A DNA stretch of 64,000 nucleotides from Flaccisagitta enflata. Its lineage: Eukaryota > Chaetognatha > Sagittoidea > Aphragmophora. Positions 34,646-46,429 of the stretch are shown piece by piece. How positions within the stretch are numbered: position 1 is the stretch's first letter; the number at the start of each line of letters is the position of its first letter. The translations under genes were made by a program, and so were the position numbers. The notes beneath the pieces were generated by a model, which worked only from the letters and a program-made list of their open reading frames with translations, searched no databases and was not told the DNA's origin. The stretch covers positions 55,242,001 through 55,306,000 of the forward strand of contig OZ231126.1 in the NCBI GenBank assembly GCA_965153355.1. The letters run 5' to 3'.

Positions 34646-34816
34646 GCCCTGAAGCAGCGGCGTAGGAGCCCTGGACTTTTTGGGACTTCCACCCTCCAAC
34701 TAGTGTCCGACAAATTTGGTGTCCCAATAGAAAAATGACATAGTTTTTACTTTAAAATAGCAAGAAATAGTTATTTCTATTTAATTACTAAATAGCTAAT
34801 TGTAGGAAATCAAATT

Positions 34817-34905
<89 letters not shown>

Positions 34906-35020
34906 AAAAAAGAGAAAGAGAAAAACAAAGAAAGAGAGAGAGAGAGAAAGACAGACAGACAGACAGAGGGGAAAAGAGAGACAGAGGGGGAGAGAGAGAC
35001 AGAGAGAGAAACAGAGAAAA
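34817..35020. repeat. (GA)n and GACA microsatellite
   Basis: GA run to about 34900, then AAAGAGA and GACA interruptions. Confidence 0.95.
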
Positions 35021-35021
35021 A

Positions 35022-35200
35022 CATGTAACACAGGGTATCAATATCGTTGTGGACAGGGGCATCCAACCCTATCCGCACCCCAACCCCCACACACAAGTAT
35101 CTAGACCGCTTTTTCCACTTTTTCACTCAGACGGACAGACGGACCAACAGACCGATGGATGGACTGACAGACAAAGCCTCTCATAGAGTCCGGAGTTGAA
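35022..35200 (-). mobile_element. Family-1 copy, subtype B
   Basis: ACATGTAACACAGGGTATC, CGTTGTGGACAGGGGCATCC, ending AAAGCCTCTCATAGAGT. The terminal hairpin is eroded. Confidence 0.62.
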
Positions 35201-36019
35201 ATGAGAGAGAAACTGTGCTGCCAGGATGCACAATTATCACCAAAGACATTTCAAAGTTCAAACAGACTTCAACTAACTCGATTCCTTGTTTTTTGGGAAA
35301 ACGCGAAAAATGCAGAAAAATAAAAAAAGATTCAAAAATTCATAGCTCCAAAACTATTGATTGCACAGAATTCTGCTTGGCGTCATCTGAAAGAGGAGAA
35401 TTAGCTCTTTCTTAGCTGTTAATTTCATGCGTAGTCCCATTCGGCCCGAAAAAAGCATCAACTTTCCCAAAAAACTCATGGGAAAAAGGGAAAACCAAAT
35501 TCCTCCGCAGGTCTCAAAAAGCCGAAGGTATTCTTCGACTTTTTTCCAAACTATGATACTCTGATTTACTTTGAGAGCTTAGATAACTAGGATTGAGCCT
35601 AATCACACCTGGTAACGGAGAATATAATTTTTATTCTCTCTCTTAGCTAGTCTACAGCTTGATATCTATTTTTTTTTCTTTTACCCAATTCGCTCCCCTA
35701 CATCCCTCTTTTTAGGCAATTAAAGCTTGAAAATCACTGAATTTTGAATGCTTTATAAATTGCTTTTTTATCTTTAGACCTTTTATGATAATTGTAGCAT
35801 TGACTGAAGTATGTGAAAAAGAAGATTGATTCTTGCAGCTTTGATTTTGAGGGTGGATGACTGTATGAGTAAAGGTAATCAGAATGTTGAGAATGCAAAT
35901 ACATAACCTAGGTGAGTTTTTCATGACATGTCAATTTCTACCATGCATGCAAATATATCATTCAGTGTGGTTTTTTTTTTTTACTTTCTTTCTTTTCTCT
36001 TTTTTCAAGTTTTTAATTT

Positions 36020-36095
36020 TTTCTGTCTGTCTCAGTCTATCTGTCTGTCTGTCTGTCTATCTGTCTGTCTATCTGTCTGTCAGTCTGTCTGTCTC

Positions 36096-36143
<48 letters not shown>
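36020..36143. repeat. (TCTG)n/(CT)n microsatellite
   Basis: CTGTCTGTCTGTC and TATC variants followed by about 22 CT units. Confidence 0.95.
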
Positions 36144-36150
<7 letters not shown>

Positions 36151-36279
36151 TCTTCTTCCTTTCTTTTTCTTCCATTTTTCCTTGGTGTCCCGACAACTTT
36201 GGTGTCCCGACAACAGGGACTTCCATGGAAGTCCCATAAGTCCCTCCTCCTACGCTGCTGCCCTGAAGGACCTATGCTT

Positions 36280-36580
36280 AACGCTAGGATTTGAGTCTTG
36301 GGATAAGGATTTGTGCCTCGAGGCTGGGATTTGGGCGTGAAGGCTGGAATATTGGCTTCAAGGCTGGGATTTGGGCTTCAAGGCTGGGATTTGGGTTCAA
36401 AGCTTTGATTTGAGTCTTAAGCCTGGGATTTTAGCCTGCTGGGATACGGGCCTGGAAGCTGGGATTTGGGCCTTGAGCCAGAGATTTGAGCTTTGAGGCT
36501 TGGATTTGAGCCTTGAGGCTGGGATTTGGGCCTCATGGCTGGGATATGAGCTTCAATACTGGAGTTAGGGCCTTGATGTG
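36280..36580 (+). repeat. ~20-bp minisatellite (family-2 type)
   Basis: Units of AGGCTGGGATTTGGGCTTCA type, about 14 copies, ending at a GGGGGGGG run. Confidence 0.8.
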
Positions 36581-36619
36581 GGGGGGGGACGTAGGAGGAT
36601 AAGGAGAAATTTCTGCACA

Positions 36620-36730
36620 TGGCATTTCTGCAAAAGGGGCCCAACTGACCAACCAACCAACCAAACAACCAACCAACCAACCAACCAACAGACAAAGCAG
36701 GGTGTAGTCGCATAGTATGCAACTAAAAAG
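36620..36730 (-). mobile_element. Family-1 hairpin half
   Basis: CCAACCAACCAACCAAC core in place of CGAC units, ending GTAGTCGCATAGTATGCAAC. Confidence 0.6.
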
Positions 36731-36749
36731 GTTAAGACAGCGTGCATTT

Positions 36750-38035
36750 GAAGGCAAGATTTAGTGTGTCAACAGGGGTCAAAACAGAATATTTCATGAG
36801 AATAGAAATGAAAAATGACATTGAAAAATTATTACAGTATATCATGACAAATATTTAACCGCAAAATTTGCATTCAAATTGGACAAAAGAGCAAGTATTG
36901 ATACTTTTAACAGAATATATTCACAAAATTTTTTTTCAAAATTTTTTCTAAATCATATATTTTTATTATTGATAGGAGGCCTGAAAGAATAACAACTTTG
37001 CATAGAAAATGAAAAAAATACAAAAATGCAGCACATAGCCGCCTTCCAAAATTGATTACAGAGGTGGCTAAGTTTTTGAAAATGCTAAATTCCTTTGTAT
37101 TTGTTAATCTCATAATTTTGACAGCAACAATTGGATAAAAAGTGTAAGCAAAATGTCATTAAAACCCCTTTTTCTTTGCTTTGATTACGGGAGGGTGGGG
37201 CAAATTGGGCCAGGGGCAAATTGGGCCACTTGTGTTTATTGATGTCACTTCTGAAATGAATATTGGGATAAAAATGGTGATAATCCTGCTATGAGTTGCA
37301 ACAGTCAATGGGGTTGTCAGGATGATGTTTTTTTCAGACCTGCTGCAGCAGCAGCAGCCTCAGCACAACTTCAATCCTGACCTATACTGATACGATAACT
37401 GATAGGTTGTGATAAACTTTGACCCAACTTCAAAAATTGTTATTTTGGGTGACTTTTTGGTATTGGATATGATGATTAGGTCTAATACCTTACACATCAC
37501 TGTCATCACATGAATCTTTGATACCAATTTGCTAGTCTTTCTGTTATTAAATCAAACCCCAACTTAGCTCCTGGCATCCTGGCAAAAAAATTAGGGTTAT
37601 GTTGTGGTTCCCTAGAGGACTATGCGAATGAAGCTGAAAGTGGCCCAATTTGCCCCACCTGTGGTCAATCGGGCCACATCAGGTTTTTTTACAAATACGG
37701 CCCTCTAAGGGGCCAACTTTGGCATTCACCATATCAGCCCTAAACCTATGGGTAAATGTTACCTTATCATGAAAATCATTTGCTTCAGCGGATTCATTAG
37801 AAAAATTCCCTTTACAAAAACAAAAAAAGTGGCCCAATTTGCCCCACCCCCCTAAGTGAATTGCTGATTTTGATGTTCTTTTGAGGCCGGCATATGACAA
37901 AGACATACACACAGTGTGTTTCTGGAGACAATTTCTCTCTTGAAAATATTTTTGGCATCATTTTTTTTAAATGTAATTGAAAAAAAATGAGGCGAAACAC
38001 TAGATGTGGAGTTAAATGATGGCCGTCTTAATAGT
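36750..38035. repeat. Dispersed repeat with MITE insertion (filled site)
   Basis: It matches 52400-52830: GATAGGAGGC, CATAGCCGCCTTCCAAAATT and GAGACAATTT boxes in the same order. It is broken only by 37188-37852. Confidence 0.7.
37188..37852. mobile_element. TA-flanked element (GGGTGGGGCAAATTGGGCC ends)
   Basis: GGGTGGGGCAAATTGGGCCA mirrors TGGCCCAATTTGCCCCACCC. TA borders both sides, and the empty site is visible at about 52660 (CTCATATGAATTGC). Confidence 0.85.
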
Positions 38036-38076
38036 GTCAGAATCTTTAATTCTTTAAAAATATAAAGAATGGACTT

Positions 38077-38228
38077 TTTTTAGTCATGGACACACGACTC
38101 TACACCTTGATGTGTTGGTTGATAGGTTAGTCAATCCATCAGTAACATTTCTGAATTGCAAGCGGTTTTTTGCATTACTGCCCCTGTCCAACCATCTGCG
38201 ACTGTCTTGCCGTGTATTCGGCCTTGTT
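38077..38228 (+). mobile_element. Family-1 copy (TCATGGAC variant)
   Basis: TTTTTAGTCATGGACACACG start, CTGCGACTGTCTTGCCGTG, ending ATTCGGCCTTGTT. Confidence 0.75.
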
Positions 38229-38289
38229 TATTCTGTTTTCATCATTTTAAGTGTAGGTGAAAGATCTTTTGAAAATCTTTCAAAAGATT

Positions 38290-38950
38290 CTTTTTACTTT
38301 CTTTATTTCAAACATCACTATTGTCTGACAACCAATGCAGGGTGAGATTGACATTACAATGGGTTTTTTTGCAGTTTTGCCAAGCTCATGTATGTACAAT
38401 ACATGATCCATCGAGAGGGAAATCTTTCCTGGAGCGCTTTTTGAAAAAAATCGATTTTTCACCTAAAGGAAAGGTGGTGGGATTACAGATTCTTGTGAGT
38501 TGTATTGACTCAATTTTTGATTCCATATTGTTAATCTAGGCAAAGTTCCCTTTCAATTGATAGGTCGCACTCTATACTTTTGCAAAGAATTTAAATTTTC
38601 ATTTTTTGAGTCACTGTTACATTAGAGTAACAGTGGCTCAAAATATAAAAACTTCATTTCTGTATATAACCATATAGTGTGACCTATCAAATGAAAGGAA
38701 ATTTTGTATAGAATAACAATATGGAATCCAAAAATGAGTCAATACAACCCACAAGAATCTGTATTAACAGCACCTTTCCTTAAGGTTAAAAATCGATTTT
38801 TTTCAAAAAGCGCTCCAGGAAAGATTTCTCTCTTGATGGCTCCTGTATTGTACACACATGAGCTTGGCAAAACTGCAAAAAAACCAACTGTAATGTCAAT
38901 CTCACCCTGGATTGGTTGTCAGACAGTAGTGACATGGAATTTAGTGGATG
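38290..38950. mobile_element. 650-bp near-perfect palindrome
   Basis: The centre is at about 38625 (GTCACTGTTAC / GTAACAGTGGC). Arms mirror for more than 300 bp, e.g. TGGAGCGCTTTTTGAAAAAA and TTTTTTTCAAAAAGCGCTCC. A half copy is at about 63143-63300. Confidence 0.85.
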
Positions 38951-39377
38951 AAAAAAATCTGAAATCTTTTTAAATTTGTTTGATCCAAAAAATCGTTCTT
39001 TTGTCATTCATAACCATGTAAAAACCTATCAAAATCCAGGACATGAAGAGAGCATATCAAAAAATCTGTCATTTGAGCTGTTTCTGGAGTTACTAGCTCA
39101 ATTTATCTAGTAAAATTTGTCCTCATAACACTGTGAAAGTAATTTATTGTTTTCTCACTTAGGTTTCGATACATTTCTCTTTATTCAAACATAAAATCTA
39201 AACAAATTGATCAAGTTTAATGAGACTGATGGCAAATTGTTCATTATTTAAAGCTCCTAAAAACGCTAATAGATACAAATTGAATTTACACCATAAAAAG
39301 TTAGAGTGAAAGTTGTAAACCTTTTTATGTGTCGCGCTGCTCTCGCAATGTATGTATACCTGCCCTCGCCGCTTTCG

Positions 39378-39429
<52 letters not shown>

Positions 39430-39445
39430 AGTTGTTGTTGTTGCA
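39378..39445. repeat. (TTG)n microsatellite
   Basis: About 22 TTG units with one TAG. It gives poly-Gln, Val, Asn and Cys frames only. Confidence 0.97.
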
Positions 39446-39465
39446 AAGAAGCAATCGGATCAATG

Positions 39466-39560
39466 TTTTTTAAGTCACGTGCACGCCACTCTACAACCCG
39501 CTCCATTGGTTGGTCGGTTTGTTGGTCCGTCCGTCGGTCCGTAACACTTAGCTTTTTTGC
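39466..39560 (+). mobile_element. Family-1 5' half
   Basis: TTTAAGTCACGTGCACGCC, GGTTGGTCGGTTTGTTGG core. The 3' half is replaced by TCATTTTTGG repeats. Confidence 0.65.
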
Positions 39561-40192
39561 ATCGTTTTTGGTCATTTTGGGTCGTCTGGAGTTATTTTGA
39601 GTCATTTTTTTTTGTTTTAGGTCATTTTTGGTTGCTTTTAGTCATTTTTGGTCATTTTTTATCATTTACGTCACTTTGTTCATTTAAGTCATTTGTGTCA
39701 TTTTGGGACATTTAACATGGTTTTTGGTATGTTTTGGTCAATCATGTTTTTTTGGGTTTTTGGTTTTTGGTTTTTGGTTTTTTAGTTTTTTGGTTTTTTG
39801 GTTTTTGGTTTTTTGATCATTTAACATGGTATTTTGGTATGTTTCGGTCATTTGTTTTTGGTTTTTTTGGTTTTTTGGTTTTTGGTTATTGGTTTTTTGT
39901 TTTTTTGGTATGTTTTGGTCATTGATGTTTTGGGTTTTTTGGTTCTTTGGTTTTTGGTTTTTGGTATTTGGTTGTTTGGTTTTGGTTTTTGGTGTTTGGT
40001 TTTTTGTTTTCTTGGTTTTTGGTTTTTTGGTTATAGGTGTTGGCCTTTTGGTGTTTGGTTTTTATTTTTTTTTTTTTTGTTTTTTGGTTTTTTGGTTTTT
40101 GTTTTTTTTGTTTTTTTGTTTTTTTGGTCATTTATGTTTTTTGGTATGTTTTGGTCATTTAGGTTTTTTGATATGTTTTGGTCATGTCATTT
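39560..40192. repeat. TCATTTTTGG and GGTTTTTTGG repeats
   Basis: The first about 160 bp are TCATTTTTGGT-like, the rest GGTTTTTGG/GGTATGTTTTGGTCA. It encodes only Phe/Trp/Gly low-complexity frames. Confidence 0.9.
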
Positions 40193-41275
40193 CAAGTCTG
40201 CTGGTTTAAGTCTGCTGGTTTAAGTCTTCTGGTTTTAGTCTTCTGGTTTAACTCTGCTGGATTAAGTCTGCTGGTTTAAGTCTGCTGGTTTAAGTTGGCT
40301 GGTTTAAGTTGGCTGGTTTAAGTTGGCTGGTTTAAGTCGGCTGGTTTATGTTGGCTGGTTTAAGTTGGCTGGTTTAAGTCGGCTGGTTTAAGATGGCTGG
40401 TTTAGGTCGGCTGGTTTAAGTTGGCTGGTTTAATTTGGCTGGTTTTTGTCTGCTGGTTTAAGTTTGCTGGTTTAGGTCTGCTGGTTTAAGTCTGCTGATT
40501 TAAGTCTGCTGGTTAAAGTCTGCTGGTTAAAGTCTGCTGGTTAAAGTCTGCTGGTTAAAGTCTGCTGGTTAAATTCTGCCGGTTAAAGTCTGCTGGTTAA
40601 AGTCTGCTGGTTAAAGTCTGCTGGTTAAAGTCTGCTGATTAAAGTCTGCTCGTTAAAGTCTGCTGGTTTAAGTCTGCTGGTTCAAGTCTGCTGGTTTACG
40701 TCTGCTGGTTTACGTCTGCTGGTTTATGTCTGCTGGTTTACGTCTGCTGGTTTACGTCTGCTGGTTTACGTCTGCTGGTTTACGTCTGCTGGTTTACGTC
40801 TGCTGGTTTACGTCTGCTGGTTTAAGTCTGATGGTTTATGTCTGCTGGTTTATGTCTGCCGGTTTACGTCTGCCGGTTTACGTCTGCCAGTTTAAGTCTG
40901 CCGGTTTAAGTCTGCTGGTTTAAGTCTGCTGGTTTAAGTCTGCTGGTTTAAGTCTGCTGGTTTAAGTCTGCTAGTTTAAGTCTGCTGGTTTAAGTCTGCT
41001 GGTTTAAATCTGCTGGTTTAAGTCTGCTGGTTTAAGTCTACTGGTTTGAGCCTGCTGGTTTAAGCCTGCTGGTTTAGGCCTGCTGGTTTAAGTCTACTGG
41101 TTTAAGTCTGCTGGTTTAAGTCTGCTGGTTTCAGTCTGCTGGTTTCAGTCTGCTGGTTTCAGTCTGCTGGTTTCAGTCTGCTGGTTTAAGTCTGCTGGTT
41201 AAAGTCTGCTGGTTTAAGTCTGCTTGTTTAAGTCTGCTGCTTTAAGTCTGCTTGTTTAAGTTTGATTTAAGTCTG
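40193..41275 (+). repeat. 14-bp minisatellite AAGTCTGCTGGTTT, ~77 units
   Basis: Continuous array with variant units in blocks: AAGTTGGCTGGTTT (about 40290-40440), AAGTCTGCTGGTTA (40510-40660), ACGTCTGCTGGTTT (40690-40820), CAGTCTGCTGGTTT (41128-41180). Confidence 0.95.
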
Positions 41276-41344
41276 GTTTAGTCATTTTTCATTGATTGGG
41301 TTAATAGAGTTGATTAATTTGACTCAATTACCCAAGTCACCACT

Positions 41345-41515
41345 TTTTAGTTGCGGACACGCAACTCTATAAGAGGCTTTGTCCGTCCGTCCATCGGTCG
41401 GTCGGTTGGTTGGTCGGTTGGTTGGTCCGTCACGTTTGAGTTGAAAAGTGGGAAAACGCATACTTCCGCCCCTACCCACCCATCCGCAACTGATGGCTGT
41501 GTATCCGGCCTTGTT
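41345..41515 (+). mobile_element. Family-1 copy (TTGCGGAC class), complete
   Basis: TTTTTAGTTGCGGACACG to GTGTATCCGGCCTTGTT. Core CGGTCGGTCGGTTGGTTGG. Box CCCACCCATCCGCAACTG. Confidence 0.87.
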
Positions 41516-41936
41516 CCAGTGGTCCTGGCCTGTAATTGGGTGGGTTTCCACGGCCTCCAATACCTCATTAAGCTGATTTATTCATCAATTTATTCAAGTC
41601 AATCTAGTTCATTTTATTCATTTTTTTTTTATTTCTCCCTATTCAGTCTCGTTGATTAAAAAGATACAATAAGGAGTCAGGTCAATTCAGCTGTTTATGT
41701 CTCGCACGCGACTTATAGGTGTTGGCCTTGTTTTTCTAAGATCCACCTTCAGGCTGCTTCAAAAAGCCTGGGAAGAGCTATCGCGGGACACGAAATCAAA
41801 CTCGTAAGAAGAAAACTTGTCAAAAATGGAATAAGCAGACTCCGCATAGTCACAAAAAATATACTCCCGAAAAGTAAGACGCAAAAAGAAGCTTCCAAAA
41901 TCGACTCTGTGTGTACATGTAAATGTGTTCGTGTTT

Positions 41937-42055
<119 letters not shown>

Positions 42056-42318
42056 AAACCCGGTCTTTAACACCTTGGACTAGGTGTAGTCGGTCTGCTG
42101 GGGGCGGGGCCCGGCCCTTCTTGGGCTTTCTGGTCATTTGACCAATCCATCTGTCTCTCTCCTCTCTCTCTCCAATCCTCAATTGTCTCTCTTTCCCCTT
42201 TAAATTCTTCCTCTCTCTCTCTTTCTCCCATTCTGCCTCTGATGATGATGCCCAAAGTGGTATTTGAAAATTTAGGCAAAATTGTTCGTTTTTGCTACTC
42301 TGCACTGTAATCTCCATC

Positions 42319-42373
42319 ATGAAATTGCAAGTTCTGTTAAGTATTTTACTACCGGTGCTTGCAATGACGATTC
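42319..42373 (+). CDS. Possible alternative signal-peptide exon
   Basis: ATG in the context CCATCATGA opens MKLQVLLSILLPVLAMTI, a textbook-like signal peptide (one Lys, a Leu/Ile core, and VLA before a possible cleavage point). A GTAACC donor follows, in phase 1; the same hexamer is the donor of the EGF exon at 58817. Phase 1 is right for a gene starting with a kringle or EGF module, so this could be the start of the kringle/EGF gene, separate from the exons at 14368-28324. Against it: the frame is short, no promoter is recognised, and the first half of the kringle was not found between here and 49011. Confidence 0.25.
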
Positions 42374-42608
42374 GTAACCTAAATAGACTAATATCTGTTT
42401 TATTAAGCAAATAACTAATTATCATCACCGAAAAATCTCATGAAAATTGTTTTGACATGTACAATTGTATACTCGTTTGCACCGGGACTGAAGAACTATT
42501 TTTGTGGGGCAAAATCTAAAATTTAGGTGCTTAATCATTGATTGATTCGGAGCTTACCATATTTTTTCCATTTAGCGCCCCCCCCCCCTCCAAAAAGCGC
42601 CCTCCACC

Positions 42609-42783
42609 TTTTTAGTTGCAAACACGCGACTCTACACCTTGGTCTGTCAGTTGGTCGGTCGGTCGGTCTGTCAGTCGGTCCGTCGGTCGGTCCATTGGTC
42701 ACATTTTTGAATTACAAGCGGTTTTCGCACTACTGCTCCTGCCCAACTGTCAGCGACTGGATTGCCGTATATCCGGCCTTGTT
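42609..42783 (+). mobile_element. Family-1 copy (mixed class)
   Basis: TTTTTAGTTGCAAACACGCG, GGTCGGTCGGTCGGTCTG core, AGCGACTGGATTGCCGTA, ending ATCCGGCCTTGTT. Confidence 0.8.
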
Positions 42784-42789
42784 TTTCTC

Positions 42790-43900
42790 AGTATTACCCT
42801 TTTCAAAAGAGATTTGGACAGAAATATTGGGTAAACTGATGAAATAATACAACACAATGAGCCATTTTCAAAAACTTTCAAACAGATATATGCAATAATT
42901 ATGCCACTATGATGTCACCAAAGGAGGTCCTCCAGAATTCACAGTTTTGAACTTGGAAGTATAAAAAATACATCCTCAGCATCGTTAGGCAACACCTATT
43001 CACCATACAAGAGCTCATGAGGCTATATGAGACACATGCCGCGAACTAGGCCCCAGTCAAGAATTTACGTAACTTTCCTTATCCCGTTATCCCTCAATGC
43101 GAACACGCTTCACAACGAAATCTAGCGGTACATAGCTTACTTTTTGTGCTTGTTCTCATGATCTATCGATTGCTTTTCAAATACGTCGAGAAGTAATTTT
43201 TTCTGAAATCGTCGCCATCTGCCACCCAGCCGACCCGGGCCGATGATGCGTTCATCTTCATTGACGAGCCTTTAATATCCATTGTACGATGTTCGGATGA
43301 CATTTTCCGGACAGGCCCGACTTTTTGAATGCTGATTTTCTTTTTCTTTTTTTTTCTTGCAACCTATTTTCTCTCGATTTATCCACCATTAGATTCTAGA
43401 ATGTCTAAAAACTAGTTTCTTACAGAAATTTTACCGAACTCAGACAAGTACGGAGTATTCATCACTGACCAACCCTGTGTTACATCAGTGTCGGTCGCAA
43501 CCATAACGTTGCAGTTATAATGCGAAAGCGCTTGTCCCATTAAAACCGACCGGCCCCTTGTCCGTGCTGATAAGAGAAATTTCAGTTCAACAAACTAACT
43601 AAAGTTAATGAAGATGACTTATGTGCTCCACTGAATAAAAATACACGTAATCATGGTCAAATAAATGAACGATTGTATGAAGAAATGGGCGAGTGAAGAA
43701 ATAGATGAATGAATGAATGAACGCAGAAAAGAATGCGATATAAAAATGAATTAGGCATGTTGGTGAGAGAGTCATAGACTCATAGACATTGCACAAACAA
43801 ATGTATGAATTGATGAAAGAATGAATGAATTATTTAATGAGTTTCTTTCTTTGTCTAAACGTAATCAAGTTATGAATTATATTTTATACATTTCAACTGC
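42790..43900. other. Unassigned stretch, partly single-copy-looking
   Basis: A GC-richer patch at 43080-43560 contains an acceptor-like TTCTTACAG (43420-43428) and a frame without a good donor. ATGAATGA-type short repeats are at 43640-43830. No gene was assigned. Confidence 0.35.
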
Positions 43901-44179
43901 ACTGTAGTACTGCCCCTGCACAACCGTCCGGCTTTTGCCCTGTCTTCGGCTTTTTTCTTTCAAAAAGCGCTCCAATGAGGATTTTTTTTGCTAGAGAACA
44001 GGCCCCCACATTGAGTGAGCAGAAGAAAGAAAAGAAAAAAAAACAGGTAGGGGCATTGGTTACTCAACATATTGTTGCGTGGGCCGCATAGGCCAATCAG
44101 ACCTAACATTATTATCTTGATATACATTCTTTTTCTCCATTTCTTACCTTATTTTCATTTTTTTTCTTCATTTTTCTCT

Positions 44180-44367
44180 TTTTAGTTGCGGACACGCAAC
44201 TCTATAAGAGGCTTTGTCCGTCCGTCAATTCATTGGTCAGTCAAAAAGTGGAAAAAACAAGCGTTTTAGATGTCTATTAGTGGGGAGGGGGCATAGGGTG
44301 TGGATGGGGGTTGGATGCCCCTGCCCACCTGTCTGCAACAATATTGTTACCCCGTGTCACTTGTTTT
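44180..44367 (+). mobile_element. Family-1 copy, subtype B
   Basis: TTTTTAGTTGCGGACACG, GGATGCCCCTGCCCACC, GCAACAATATTGTTACCCCG, ending CACTTGTTTT. Confidence 0.82.
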
Positions 44368-44407
44368 CCATTTTTTCAATTTTTTTTCTCCATTTTTCTC
44401 TATTTCT

Positions 44408-44480
44408 TTTTAGATGCGTCCTCGCATCTCTATAAGAGGTCATGTCTGTTGGCTGTCTTCCTGTCGGTTTTTCACGCTAA
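44408..44480 (+). mobile_element. Family-1 5' fragment
   Basis: TTTTAGATGCGTCCTCGCAT hairpin variant and CTCTATAAGAGG. Confidence 0.6.
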
Positions 44481-44544
44481 CCTTAAAAACTTCAAAGTCC
44501 TGTAGAACACAGGGGGACTTTCGTTCATCCGTTCGTTCCTTTGT

Positions 44545-44820
44545 TCATTCGTCCCCCCGCCACCTCATCAGGCCCTTCAGGCCTCAAATCTGGCCTCTGA
44601 GACCTCAAATCCAGCGTCTCAGGCCTCAAATCCAGCGTCTCAGGCCTCAAATTTAGCCTCTCATGCCTCAAATCTTGCCTCTCAGGCCTCAAACCTGGCC
44701 TCTCCGGCCTCAAATTAGGCTTCTCAGGCCTCAAATAGGCTTCCCAGGCCTCAAATCCAAATTCTCAGGCCTCAAAGCTGGCCTCTTAGGCCTCAAATTA
44801 GCCCTCTCAGGCTATTAACC
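44545..44820 (-). repeat. ~20-bp minisatellite (family-2 type)
   Basis: Units of CAGGCCTCAAATCTGGCCTCT type, about 13 copies. Confidence 0.85.
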
Positions 44821-44829
44821 CATGTGGAA

Positions 44830-44965
44830 GTTCAAGGAGAGGCGCGGAAACCAAGATGTAAACTTTCAAAGCTGAAAATGATGACAATAGAAGCCCAAGA
44901 CACTGGCAAGACAGCTCCACAACATAAACTGCTTAATTTATGTCACCTAATTTTCTTAAATTCGT
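44830..44965 (-). mobile_element. Fragment of the 5976-6620 hAT-like family
   Basis: GAGGCGCGGAAACCAAGATG and GAAGCCCAAGACA with GACAGCTCCACAAC match the inner arm of that element, inverted. Confidence 0.55.
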
Positions 44966-45189
44966 GGAATCTGTTTAGAGCTTTAAGTCTAAATGTAGCA
45001 AGAAAATGGCAAGAATGGTCTGGAGCGCCATTACTCCAGTAGCTCAAGTAGCTCAAGTAGCTCTATGAAATACGTCCTGGATGAATTGCGGCTGTGATTC
45101 AATCAAAAAAGGCTCACACTAAATAAACATGGATTTTCAATTGATATGCATTCGTTTTTATGAGGAAAGGTTTTTTTCAAGATAGTATA

Positions 45190-45300
45190 CTAAGCTTCAA
45201 CCAAATTAGTTGAAAAATGCCGAAGTTATACATGTTTTTCACTTTTGGGTCGGTAGGCTGGTTGGGGTGTTAGCCGGTTTGGCCGTTTAGCATGCTGAAA
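45190..45300 (-). repeat. Satellite monomer fragment
   Basis: TTCAACCAAATTAGTTGAAA and GGTAGGCTGGTTGGG match the 30150 monomer inverted. Confidence 0.6.
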
Positions 45301-45419
45301 TTTATTTAAATTACATACAGTTTAAGTCATAACAAGTCATTTTGAGTAATTCAAAAGCAATTTTAGTCGTAAGTTAATTATGTCCCGCTTGCGACTTTTA
45401 GAGTTGGATGTTGAGCTTG

Positions 45420-45625
45420 TTTTTAGTTGCAAACATGCAACTCTATAGAAGGCCTTGTCCGTCCGTTGGTCCGTAAGGCACAAGTCGGAAAGTGGGAAAA
45501 GAGCGTTTTAGATGGTTTTTTTTTTGGTATGTATTTTAGTGGGGGGGGGCATGGGGTGTGGATGAGAGTTGGATGCCCCTACCCACCCGTCCGCAACGAT
45601 ATTGTGACTCCGCGTCAATTATTTT
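45420..45625 (+). mobile_element. Family-1 copy, subtype B
   Basis: TTTTTAGTTGCAAACATGC, GGATGCCCCTACCCACCCG, CAACGATATTGTGACTCC. It faces the copy at 45826 across a microsatellite. Confidence 0.8.
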
Positions 45626-45679
45626 CTATCCGTTTTATTTTCCTCTGCTTTTTAGCTGTATTGACAAAATGTATTAATT

Positions 45680-45681
45680 GA

Positions 45682-45714
<33 letters not shown>

Positions 45715-45722
45715 TGTGTGTG

Positions 45723-45806
<84 letters not shown>
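45680..45806. repeat. (GT)n(CTGT)n(GT)n microsatellite
   Basis: GT run, about 9 CTGT units, GT run. Confidence 0.97.
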
Positions 45807-45825
45807 TTTAGGCGGGGAATGTGCT

Positions 45826-45976
45826 ACAACAAGTGACGCAGGGTCACAATTGTTGCATACACGAAAACCTTCTAAAACACTCATTTTCCCTCTTTTCAAC
45901 TCATGTTCACGGACGGACCGACAGACCAACGGACGGACAAAGCCTTTTATAGAGTTGCGTGTCCGCAATTAAAAAC
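45826..45976 (-). mobile_element. Family-1 copy, subtype B
   Basis: AACAAGTGACGCAGGGTCAC start, GTTGCGTGTCCGCAATTAAA end. Confidence 0.75.
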
Positions 45977-46156
45977 CGCAGATTGACGGATGGACCGACA
46001 ATCAAAAAGCCTCACGCGACCACAAACTATTGAGTTCATGCTTGTATGCGTACCCGTTTACTTCTTCGCAGGTTTGTGTTTGTTAGTATGTTTGCGTGTA
46101 TATGAGTCTAGGGTGTATGTGTGTGTTTCTAGGGTGTGTTTGTGCTTCCTCATTTT

Positions 46157-46296
46157 AACAAGGCCGGATACACGGCAATCCAGTCGCGGACGGTTGGGCA
46201 GGAGCAGTTATGCAAAAAACGCTCAAAATTTAAAAATGTGACTTTTGTACCGACCGACACGGCAAGGTGTAGAGTCACGTGTCCACGACTAAAAGC
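46157..46296 (-). mobile_element. Family-1 copy (TCGCGGAC class)
   Basis: AACAAGGCCGGATACACGGC, CAGTCGCGGACGG, ending GTCACGTGTCCACGACTAAA. Confidence 0.82.
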
Positions 46297-46429
46297 AGGT
46301 TTTGGATACACAGCTGCCCAAGTTGCATGTGGGTGGGTAGGGGAAGCAGTAAACAAATGACGGGTGGTCAGGAACATTCAACCCCCATAGACACCTCATG
46401 CCCCCCCCCCCCCACTGACACACACACCA

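Noticed and set aside
36000-36290. 136-codon frame with hydrophobic FFFTFFLF start
   Set aside because: T-rich, CTGT and CT low complexity.
42060-42250. Minus-strand frame with KKGRAPPPADRLHLVQG, considered as a LINE polymerase tail
   Set aside because: Lacks the conserved residues. It runs into a GA/CA microsatellite.
43420-43530. Acceptor TTCTTACAG followed by an open phase-1 frame
   Set aside because: There is no usable donor before the stop and no domain. The cysteine pattern is uninformative.
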